The notes beneath the pieces were generated by a model. That model was not told the origin of the DNA and searched no databases. It saw only the letters and a program-made list of their open reading frames with translations. Below are positions 1 through 7,787 of a stretch of DNA of 64,000 nt, one piece after another; position 1 is the stretch's first letter; each line of letters begins with the position of its first letter. Location: NCBI GenBank assembly GCA_038229415.1, contig JBBROM010000015.1:30456-94455 (forward strand), given 5' to 3'. The DNA comes from JANXUR01 sp038229415 (lineage in GTDB: Bacteria > Acidobacteriota > Terriglobia > Terriglobales > Acidobacteriaceae). The position numbers were made by a program, and so were the translations under genes.

Positions 1-1952
1 TCGAGCGCGATATTCAGCGCTGATTCATCCCCGCTGCCGCCCAAATACGTCGAATAAACCAGCGCAGTGCCTGTGGCGTTCAGCTTGGAGACAAAGGCGT
101 CGCCGCAGCCAAAATTGAGACAGCCCGAGCCTCCGCCGTAGGTGGGCTGAACTACGCCAGCCGTCGTCGGGAAGTCAGCCGTAGGGTTCGCGACGAAAAT
201 CCCCGTGGCGTACGCCGCTCCCGTCGCGTCCAACGCAACTCCAGAGACTTCGCTGACGCCGCCATTGTTCTTGCTACCCAGGTAGGTTCCATACATCAGA
301 CCGGTTCCGGTGGTATTTAGTTCCGCTACATAGCCCTGCACGCCCGCACAGGTGCTAGTCCCACCGCATACCGGCTGGAAGGCACCTGCAGTGGTTGGAA
401 ATCCTGGCCCCATCTCGCCCCCCACAAAGGCATGGCCCGCTACGTCCACAGCGAGCCCCAGTGCCGTGTCGGCATAGCTCGTAGTGTCGGTGTCATTGAG
501 GTAGGTGGAGTAGGTGAGCGCCGTACCGGAGGAGTTAAGCTTGGCCACCCATGCCGCGTAGCAGCTCACATAGAAAGACTTGACTGGGCAAGTCGTACGG
601 AACGCCCCTGCTGACGTAGGAAAGTTGGACGAAGCGGTCATCCCCCCTATGTACGCGTTATTCGTCTTATCCACTACAACCCTTTCGGCCACCTCATCAC
701 TCGAACCGCCCATGTAGGTCGAATACAACAGAGCACTGCCCGTCGAGTTCAATTTGAGGACGAAAGCATCCCCGATCAGCCCCGTGGTGCCGCTGCCGCT
801 GCCGCCAAAAATTCGTTGGAAGGCCCCGGCCGTAGTAGGAAAGTCCGTGGAGGAGGTTTCGCCTGCAAGGTACGCATTGTCAGTGCCGTCCAGGGTTATC
901 GAGAGACTGAAGTCATCTCCCGTTCCGCCAATGTAGGTGGAAAACACCAGAGCCGTACCCGTCGTATTCAGTTTAGTGACGAACAGATCGTGGCACGTCG
1001 CGCAGCCACCTACGAAGGGGAAGAGCGAATTCTTGGTAGGAAAGTCGGCTGACTCGGTGCTGCCCGCAACATACACTCCAGACTTGTTGACGATGGTGCC
1101 TGAGGAGCGGTCTTCGGCGCTTCCGCCCAGATAGGTGGAGAAGCTGACCACGGGGTCAATCACCAACTGGCGACGGCGATCATAGTCGCCTAACGCAAAC
1201 GTAACCCGCTCGCCTGCCAAGTCGAACTTCGCCTCGACGTGATCGCGTTTCCCGGCCGAATCTGTCTGATACGCCACCGGCGGATGCAACTGCAGGTCGC
1301 CATCCGGCGTATTCACCACCAGCCCGCCGTCAGCCGCCAGATGCAAACTCCCGCCGCGAATCGCCAGTGCGATGTTTTGCGCGTCGGCGCCCGGCGCCAA
1401 CACAAAGTCGTACTCCAACTGCCGACCTTGTCCGTAATAGACCAAGTCCACCCCGGGATAGAGTCCGCTGTACTGCACGCGCCCGAAATGCGTCACGTGA
1501 CTGTGCCAGCGCGAAGGGTCGTTGCCGAGGATATAGTTCGAGTATCCCTCCTGGCGATCCAGGCCTGTCGCCTGGACTGTGGGATTCGCGCCCGCGAGTT
1601 CCATGCGCACCACCGAAGGCACACGCGGCTCACTGGGCGGCACCGTTTTCGCGCCGAAAGGCTCGGCGGGACGAGACGTCGGCCGCTTCATGACCACAAC
1701 CGCTTCCTGCGCTGTGAGATACAAGTTATAACCGTCACCATGCGACAGAAAACGCACCACAGCGTCGCTTTGGCCTTGGTTCGGCTCAAAGCTCAACGGC
1801 ACGTGGCTCGCAGCGCTGGGGGAGATTGCGGTGGTCCCTGCTGGTGTGGCCGAATCCGGTGGCCCCAGTGGGTTCTGCGCTGGCAAAGTCGTGCTGGCCA
1901 GGATCACTGCTAGAGAGATAGCGGTGGCAAGAAAAAACGTGCGCTTCTGCAT
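1..1952 (-). CDS. SBBP-repeat secreted beta-propeller protein, 3' end outside window
   Basis: The frame is open from an ATG at 1952 to the window edge, so about 650 residues are visible and the C-terminus is missing. A signal peptide (MQKRTFFLATAISLAVILAS) is followed by a conserved N-terminal domain containing FEPNQGQ and the sequence FLSHGDGYNLYLT, as in the DUF7948-type domain that precedes SBBP repeats. From about residue 270, repeats of the form FSTYLGGSAED...AGSTES recur roughly every 55-60 residues, which is the SBBP beta-propeller signature. AGGAG lies 7 nt before the ATG. The product should be exported. No enzymatic function can be inferred. The frame is intact throughout the visible part. 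Confidence 0.88.
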   Translation of the reverse strand, partial: MQKRTFFLATAISLAVILASTTLPAQNPLGPPDSATPAGTTAISPSAASHVPLSFEPNQGQSDAVVRFLSHGDGYNLYLTAQEAVVVMKRPTSRPAEPFGAKTVPPSEPRVPSVVRMELAGANPTVQATGLDRQEGYSNYILGNDPSRWHSHVTHFGRVQYSGLYPGVDLVYYGQGRQLEYDFVLAPGADAQNIALAIRGGSLHLAADGGLVVNTPDGDLQLHPPVAYQTDSAGKRDHVEAKFDLAGERVTFALGDYDRRRQLVIDPVVSFSTYLGGSAEDRSSGTIVNKSGVYVAGSTESADFPTKNSLFPFVGGCATCHDLFVTKLNTTGTALVFSTYIGGTGDDFSLSITLDGTDNAYLAGETSSTDFPTTAGAFQRIFGGSGSGTTGLIGDAFVLKLNSTGSALLYSTYMGGSSDEVAERVVVDKTNNAYIGGMTASSNFPTSAGAFRTTCPVKSFYVSCYAAWVAKLNSSGTALTYSTYLNDTDTTSYADTALGLAVDVAGHAFVGGEMGPGFPTTAGAFQPVCGGTSTCAGVQGYVAELNTTGTGLMYGTYLGSKNNGGVSEVSGVALDATGAAYATGIFVANPTADFPTTAGVVQPTYGGGSGCLNFGCGDAFVSKLNATGTALVYSTYLGGSGDESALNIAL

Positions 1953-2258
1953 AACGACGCTCCTTGATCTGGGATCTGGGAATCGGGCGAGGCCTCGAAA
2001 CGGGGGGAGGCAACACCAGCCTCACCCCTGCTGGCGTCTCCTAAAATGCACTTGCCAGAGATTATTAGTCAAATCCCCGCGTGTGCGAATTGTGCGCCCG
2101 TGGCCCTCCAAAAGCAAGCGATATTTGCCGCTTCCGGCTGGGTGCATGTAGAGACACGTTTCTGCCCCGCACGGGCTGCAATCTCCGCTGGAAGCCGGAA
2201 ATTCTCGCAAATTCGAGCAGATCAAAATTGCTCTCGGTACAATAGAAGTTGAGTCGCA
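1953..2258. other. divergent intergenic region
   Basis: This 306 bp stretch separates the SBBP gene (-) from dusB (+). The SBBP ribosome-binding site lies at its left edge. A TACAAT hexamer at about 2237-2242 could be the -10 box of dusB, but I see no convincing -35 box. No RNA gene or repeat is apparent. Confidence 0.4.
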
Positions 2259-3392
2259 ATGCGCAAATATTGGCCCAATTCGTCTGCGGTGGCTGAGGTT
2301 CCTTCGGGAGTCCCGGTGCCCGCAGAGTTCCGCATCGGCGCGCTGCGCGTGAGCCCGGCGACGGTGCTGGCGCCCATGGCTGGCGTTACCGACACCGTGT
2401 TTCGCCGCTTCATCCGCAACCTGGGCAGTTGCGGACTGCTGATGACCGAGTTCACCTCGGCCGACGGCGTGCTGCGCGACAAGAAGGCGCGCGGCAAGTA
2501 CCTGCACTTTTACGAGGACGAGCATCCCATCAGCTCGCAGTTATTTGGCGCGAATGCGCAGACGCTGGCCGAGGCGGCGCGCATGTGCGAAAGTTTCGGG
2601 TTCGACACCATTGACCTGAATCTGGGCTGCCCCTCCAAGCGCGTCACCAATTGCAATGGAGGCTCAGGGCTGCTCAAGGATCTGCCACGCATTGCAGGGA
2701 TTTTTGAGGCCGTGCGCGCGGCGGTGACGATTCCGTTCACCTGCAAGTTCCGCATGGGCTGGAATGACGACAGCATTGTGTGCGTGGAACTGGCGCGCGT
2801 GGCGCAGGAAAGCGGACTGAACGCCGTGGCTCTGCACGCCCGCACCCGCGAGCAAGGCTACAGCGGCCAGGCGCGCTGGGAGTGGATCGCCGCCGTGAAA
2901 GATGCGGTGAAGATTCCGGTGATTGGCAATGGCGACATCCGTTCACCTGAGGACGCCTGCGCCATGGTCGCTGCTACCGGCTGCGATGCGGTGATGATCG
3001 GCCGCACCGCGCCCGCGAATCCGTGGATCTTTCGCCAGATTGCCGAGTTCGCGGCCACGGGGCAGTACACGCTGCCGACGGCGGCGGATCGCTACGAAAT
3101 GATTCGCACCTACTTTGCCATGATGGTGGAAGAGGAAACGCACGGTATTGAAGGCAAGATGAAGCAGTTTGTGACGTGGTTTACGCACGGAGTAACCGGC
3201 GGCGGCGCGCTACGTAAGGCCGTCTACAAGAATCGCACTGGGCCAGAAATTCTAGCCAGCGTGGACGAGTTCTTTGAGCGTCTGCTAAGCGGCACGCCTA
3301 TGGAAGCCGACGGCGGACAGTTTGGCGAAGCAGTTGCGGAAGGCGCTGCCATTGGAACTATCGAAGACGCCGACCTTGCCTGCGCGGGATAG
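2259..3392 (+). CDS. dusB: tRNA-dihydrouridine synthase (DusB type)
   Basis: FMN-dependent enzyme that reduces uridine to dihydrouridine in the D-loop of tRNAs. The TIM-barrel signatures are in order: LAPMAGVTD (37-45), NLGCPSKRV (121-129) with the catalytic Cys near 124, HARTREQGYSG (193-203), GNGDI (223-227) and GRTAPANPW (248-256, phosphate binding). The 377-aa length is slightly above the family norm because of an N-terminal extension of about 30 residues and an acidic tail. No strong Shine-Dalgarno is visible at ATG 2259, so the start could lie slightly downstream. It appears to be a single-gene unit, convergent with the MBL gene. Dus subtype is inferred from overall resemblance. Confidence 0.92.
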   Translation: MRKYWPNSSAVAEVPSGVPVPAEFRIGALRVSPATVLAPMAGVTDTVFRRFIRNLGSCGLLMTEFTSADGVLRDKKARGKYLHFYEDEHPISSQLFGANAQTLAEAARMCESFGFDTIDLNLGCPSKRVTNCNGGSGLLKDLPRIAGIFEAVRAAVTIPFTCKFRMGWNDDSIVCVELARVAQESGLNAVALHARTREQGYSGQARWEWIAAVKDAVKIPVIGNGDIRSPEDACAMVAATGCDAVMIGRTAPANPWIFRQIAEFAATGQYTLPTAADRYEMIRTYFAMMVEEETHGIEGKMKQFVTWFTHGVTGGGALRKAVYKNRTGPEILASVDEFFERLLSGTPMEADGGQFGEAVAEGAAIGTIEDADLACAG

Positions 3393-3409
3393 AGCTACTT
3401 GGCGTAGAG

Positions 3410-4267
3410 TTATTCAGCGTTTCGAGCTACTAACTTGCCTTCGGGCGTCCGCTCCACATAGGCCCACGGAATCAGCGGATCGTGGGTAAATACCGTCAGC
3501 CATTTCTCGGGCAATGACTCTTCGTACACTTTCTTCTTGTTCGCAATCGTTTCCAGCGGGAATAGGTCGAAGGCCATCACCCACGTCGGCTCGAGATGCG
3601 CGGTAGTCGGCATCAGGTCGCTGATGTAGCAGGCGCGCTTGCCCTGACTCTCGATTATCACCGCCTGCATGTGGCGGGTGTGTCCGGGCAACACGCGAAT
3701 GCTGATGCCGGGCAGTATCTCGTGCGTCGCGAACGCGGGCGTACTGAGTAACTGCATCTGCCCGCTGCGAATCAGCGGATCGTAGTTATCGCTGATGTAA
3801 CTCACCGCGTCGCGCTCCAGTTGTAGGCAGCCGTGTTCCCACTCGCCCTTCTGCGCATAGTAAGTGGCGCGCGGAAAGGTCGCCTTGATGCTGCCCGAGG
3901 CGTCGCGAATCGTGTTCCAGCCGCAGTGGTCAAAGTGCAGGTGGGTGTTGATGACAACGTCCACTTCGTCCGGCGAAATGCCGGCCACGGCTAGATTATC
4001 CAGCAACTTGCACTGCGGCTCAAAGTGTCGCGCCACCCGCTCAGGCAGCTTGTTGCCAATGCCGGTTTCCACCAACACCGTCTTCTCACCAGTGCGAATC
4101 ACCAGCGAGTTCAGCCCTACGTGGACGCGGTTCTTCTCATCCGCTGGGGATTTCTTCTCCCACAGTGTCTTAGGTACGACGCCGAAGAAAGCTCCGCCGT
4201 CGAGATAGTAAGTGCCGTCGGAGATAGTGGTTAGTTCAAAGTCGCCAAGGGTTAGACGGTGCAACAT
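3410..4267 (-). CDS. MBL-fold metallo-hydrolase
   Basis: A 285-aa metallo-beta-lactamase-fold hydrolase of the AHL-lactonase/glyoxalase-II-like superfamily. The metal-binding motif HLHFDH is at 109-114. Further ligands appear in LPGHTRH near residue 200 and ISDLMPTTAH near 220. There is no signal peptide, so it is probably cytoplasmic. It starts 5 bp after the stop of the upstream DPP-IV-type peptidase, so the two are probably co-transcribed. The substrate cannot be told from sequence, and lactonase or thioesterase activities are equally possible. Confidence 0.88.
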   Translation of the reverse strand: MLHRLTLGDFELTTISDGTYYLDGGAFFGVVPKTLWEKKSPADEKNRVHVGLNSLVIRTGEKTVLVETGIGNKLPERVARHFEPQCKLLDNLAVAGISPDEVDVVINTHLHFDHCGWNTIRDASGSIKATFPRATYYAQKGEWEHGCLQLERDAVSYISDNYDPLIRSGQMQLLSTPAFATHEILPGISIRVLPGHTRHMQAVIIESQGKRACYISDLMPTTAHLEPTWVMAFDLFPLETIANKKKVYEESLPEKWLTVFTHDPLIPWAYVERTPEGKLVARNAE

Positions 4268-4272
4268 GCTAG

Positions 4273-6531
4273 TTACTTCTCCTTTAGCACCAACTCAAAC
4301 TGATCCTCAATGGCATGAAACAGGTGCGTCCGAGCCTCTTTGCCAGCAATGCCGTGCGTCTTGCCGGGATACACCATGAGCTTGAACTGCTTGCCATTCT
4401 TGATGAACGCGTCCACCATCTGGATCGAGTTCTGCGGATGCACGTTATCGTCACTCAAGCCATGCACCAGCAACAGGTCGCCATGCAGATTGCCCGCGCT
4501 GGCCACGATGCTGTCGTTGTAATTGGCAGCGTTGTCGCTCACAAGGCCCATGTAGCGCTCGGTGTAAACGGAGTCGTAAAGGTGCCAGTCGGTGACCGGG
4601 GCGACTGCTACACCGCCAAGGAAGCGATCGCTGTGCGTCAGTGCATAGAGCGTCATTGAACCGCCGTTGGACCATCCCCAAATGGCGATACGTTTGGGGT
4701 CGAGCTGCGGAAACTGGGGCAGTAGTTGATCGAGTGCTGCGAGCTGGTCCCGCAGTTCGACCCCACCAGACTGTAGGCGTATCGCAGACATGAATTTCTT
4801 ACCCCGATTGGGCGTGCCGCGATTGTCCACGGTAAAGATGGCGTAGCCCTTCTTCGCCAGCATCTGGTGGAACAGCGCGCGGTCGCCTCCCCAGGAATCG
4901 GCAACAGTTTGGCCCGCGGGGCCACCGTAGATAAACACAACTATAGGAATTTTCCTGGCGCTCGGAGCATCGGAAGGCAGCAGAAGGGACCCGTAGAGTT
5001 TGGTGCCGTCGTCGGCCTTGAATTCCAGCGGCTTGGCGGGCACCAGCCTGTAGTCGTCCACGCTGTGAGCTTCCCACAACTTGTTGCAGGTGGAATCGGG
5101 CTTGCATAGCCCGATCACCGGCGGCGTCAACTGTGTCGAGTAAGTGTCGAGTACGAACTTGGCGCCAGACGCGACGTTCGCGTGATGCGTGCCATCTCCG
5201 TTTAGCACTTTCCGAAAGCCCGACCCATCGAGCTTTACAGCATAAAGATTCGCCTGGCGCGGGTCGCCGGGGTTAGCTGAGAAATACACCGTCCCTGAGT
5301 CTTCGTCCACTTCTTCGACGCCCAGCACTTCCCAGTCGCCGCTGGTCAGCTGCTTTTCCATCTTGGCGTCCGCGGAAAGCGGGTCACCCTTGTCAAAGCT
5401 ATAGCGGTATATGTGGGTAAAACCATCACGCCAACTGGTCCACAAAAAACTGTCGCCGGATTTGAGCACGCTGAAGTTGCTGTTGACCTCCACCCAGGCG
5501 TCGCTGCTTTCGGTCAGCATCAAGTGCGACTTGCCGCTGTTCACGTCCACAAAATACAGCTCCATCTTTTGCTGTTTGCGGTCGAGCGTCTCGGCCCACA
5601 GCATTCCCGGCTTCACCCAGCCAAAGCGCGGAATATATTCGGGATTATTACCGATCTGCACCCAACGCACCCGGCCACCACCCTGCCCAACCACGCCGAT
5701 TCGCACCACCGGGTTGGGGTCGCCAGCCTTGGGATAGACCTCGCGATCCACCGATGGATGCTGACCGGAGAAATCAGTAATCGGATAGGTCGGAACCTTG
5801 CGCTCGTCCGTTTGCAGAAAGGCGATTTCATGGCTGTCTGGCGACCAGAAGTAATTGCTGCGTACACTCAACTCTTCGGCGTAAACCCAGTCCACCTCAC
5901 CGTTCAGGATGCCGTCTTCACAGGAGTTGCAAGTTTTGTCGCAACCCTTGATTAGGTCTTTATTCGCCTCGTCCGAGATGGCGTGGGGGCTGGAACCGTC
6001 AGCATCCATTACATAAAGCTGGTGCTTGCGGACGAATGCAACGCGCTTTCCATTCGGTGAAAATTTAGGGTCGTCGCTGCTGTCGCCACTCTGGGTCACC
6101 TGCACGCCGGTGCCGCTCTCCAGGGTGAAGTACCAAAGCTGCCCGCTGGCGCTGAACAGCAGATGTTTGCTATCAGGAGCCCACGAGTAGGACGCGACCG
6201 AATACCGGCTCACCCGCTCGCGTTCGCGGTCATCCTTCAGATGGCTTGTGGGCGGAGCCAGCGTCGCCAGCTTGGTTTCGTTGAGCAGCGTATCCACCTT
6301 GCCGGTGGCGAGTTCCATATACATCAGCTGGCCGTGCTCCCCGGAGTCGTCGCGCTGCACAAAAGTGAGCTTGCTGCCGTCGGGACTCCAGCGAAACGTC
6401 TCTGGAGCGCGGCCCGTGAGGCCACCCGGAGCGTAGATGCCTTCAATCGTCAGCGGCTTGGTTTGTGAAAAGGCGACGGTGGTAAACAGAACAAGCATTG
6501 CGGCGAACAAGTGGCGGGTGGTAGATGACAT
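4273..6531 (-). CDS. S9 family dipeptidyl-peptidase IV-like serine peptidase
   Basis: A 752-aa exported peptidase. It has a signal peptide (MSSTTRHLFAAMLVLFTTVAFSQ), then an eight-bladed DPP-IV N-terminal propeller containing the substrate-amine motif DWVYAEEL, then an alpha/beta-hydrolase domain. The catalytic triad is visible as GWSNGGS (Ser about 621), HGLSDDNVH (Asp about 694) and GKTHGI (His about 726). DPP-IV enzymes release X-Pro or X-Ala dipeptides from peptide N-termini, so a role in periplasmic peptide scavenging is inferred. It is first in a likely two-gene operon with the MBL hydrolase. The order of domains and length are normal for the family. Confidence 0.93.
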   Translation of the reverse strand: MSSTTRHLFAAMLVLFTTVAFSQTKPLTIEGIYAPGGLTGRAPETFRWSPDGSKLTFVQRDDSGEHGQLMYMELATGKVDTLLNETKLATLAPPTSHLKDDRERERVSRYSVASYSWAPDSKHLLFSASGQLWYFTLESGTGVQVTQSGDSSDDPKFSPNGKRVAFVRKHQLYVMDADGSSPHAISDEANKDLIKGCDKTCNSCEDGILNGEVDWVYAEELSVRSNYFWSPDSHEIAFLQTDERKVPTYPITDFSGQHPSVDREVYPKAGDPNPVVRIGVVGQGGGRVRWVQIGNNPEYIPRFGWVKPGMLWAETLDRKQQKMELYFVDVNSGKSHLMLTESSDAWVEVNSNFSVLKSGDSFLWTSWRDGFTHIYRYSFDKGDPLSADAKMEKQLTSGDWEVLGVEEVDEDSGTVYFSANPGDPRQANLYAVKLDGSGFRKVLNGDGTHHANVASGAKFVLDTYSTQLTPPVIGLCKPDSTCNKLWEAHSVDDYRLVPAKPLEFKADDGTKLYGSLLLPSDAPSARKIPIVVFIYGGPAGQTVADSWGGDRALFHQMLAKKGYAIFTVDNRGTPNRGKKFMSAIRLQSGGVELRDQLAALDQLLPQFPQLDPKRIAIWGWSNGGSMTLYALTHSDRFLGGVAVAPVTDWHLYDSVYTERYMGLVSDNAANYNDSIVASAGNLHGDLLLVHGLSDDNVHPQNSIQMVDAFIKNGKQFKLMVYPGKTHGIAGKEARTHLFHAIEDQFELVLKEK

Positions 6532-6649
6532 AAGAACTGGGTCTCCGGTGACGGTAACGTAGAGGCGAAACAGCAGTTTACAGCGATCCGGGCTATACGC
6601 GACAAGCCATATGGCGCTGCACGTGCTAAACTAAAATCCTATCCTAACC

Positions 6650-7720
6650 ATGCTTGATGACGTCCAGAACCTTCTCCAGCTGCAAAAAGCCGATCAGGAA
6701 GTCGCCCGCCTGAACGCTGAAGTTGCCGCGTTGCCCAAACGCGTGGCGGCGATCGAACAAAAACTGGCCGGAACCAAGGCTCGCGTGGAAGCTGCGCGCG
6801 AGGCCATTGCAGCGGACGACGCTGCCCGCCGCAAGTACGACCAACAGATTCAGGATGCCCGCGCCAAGATCTCCAAATATCGTGACCAGAGCCTCGCCGT
6901 AAAGAACAACGAGCAATACAAGGCGTTGATGAGCGAGATTGAGCATGCGGAGAAGGAAATCGCAGGCTGCGAAGAGAAAACCCTCGAAATGATGGTGGGC
7001 ACCGAGCCCAAGAACGAAGCGCTCAAAGCTGTGGAAGCAGAACTCGCCGCAGAAACCGCCGCGGTTGCAAAAGAAAAGCAGGCAGCCGAAGCTACCAGTG
7101 CCAAAGACGCAACCCTGCTCGCCTCCGAGCAGGCCAAACGTAGCAAGCTGCGCGCCAAAGTTTCCGAAGAGTGGCTCACCCGATACGAACGAGTGATGAA
7201 GTTCCGCGGTTCGGGCCTCGCTGCTATACGCGACGGCCAATGCACAGCCTGCCGCGTCAGGCTGCGACCGCAGGTGTTCGCAGAAGTAAAGACGCACCAG
7301 CACATGATGGCCTGCGATTCCTGCCAGCGCATCATCTATTACGATCCTGCCAACGACACTCCCCTTGAACAATTGAAAGCGGCTGCGGCAGCGAAGCAGA
7401 AAAAGCGGTCCAAGGCGCAGAGTGATCGCACCTGGGTATATCGCATTCTGCCTGATACCGAAGAAGAGATTTTCGTCGCACTGTTCAGTGACAGCTCCAA
7501 CACCCGCCGCCGCGTCTATGACGCCGCCACCGGACGCAAGATGGGCTCCACCGAGCGCCGCGAAGGCGACTTTAAGACGGCTTGCCCTGACGATCTGAAT
7601 GTCGGCATCCGCCTGCATGTAGCGTTTGCGGAAGAACTGCTCGAATCGTGGGGCAATGAACTACCGACCTCGTACATGATGGATCTGCGCAGCGACCTAG
7701 CTGCGGCACAGGGCAAATAG
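6650..7720 (+). CDS. zinc-ribbon coiled-coil protein (COG1579 type) with extra C-terminal domain
   Basis: Residues 1-180 form a long, highly charged coiled coil (LQKADQEVARLNAEVAALP and following heptads). A C4 zinc ribbon comes next, with Cys at about 198, 201, 222 and 225 (QCTACRVRL and ACDSCQRII). COG1579 members usually end there at about 240 residues. This one continues for another 100 or so residues (RTWVYRILPDTEEEIFVALF and on), a segment I do not recognise. A role in nucleic-acid or envelope processes has been suggested for the family but is not established. The gene stands alone after a divergent 118-bp gap from the peptidase. Confidence 0.82.
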   Translation: MLDDVQNLLQLQKADQEVARLNAEVAALPKRVAAIEQKLAGTKARVEAAREAIAADDAARRKYDQQIQDARAKISKYRDQSLAVKNNEQYKALMSEIEHAEKEIAGCEEKTLEMMVGTEPKNEALKAVEAELAAETAAVAKEKQAAEATSAKDATLLASEQAKRSKLRAKVSEEWLTRYERVMKFRGSGLAAIRDGQCTACRVRLRPQVFAEVKTHQHMMACDSCQRIIYYDPANDTPLEQLKAAAAAKQKKRSKAQSDRTWVYRILPDTEEEIFVALFSDSSNTRRRVYDAATGRKMGSTERREGDFKTACPDDLNVGIRLHVAFAEELLESWGNELPTSYMMDLRSDLAAAQGK

Positions 7721-7787
7721 TTAGAAGGTCTCCTCTTCATTTTCTGGGTTGTGGCGTAGCCTTACTTTCCGGCATAATGGCTTCGCC

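Noticed and set aside
6644..7618. 324-aa minus-strand frame
   Set aside because: Antisense to the zinc-ribbon gene; Leu/Phe/Gly-rich composition typical of a shadow frame.
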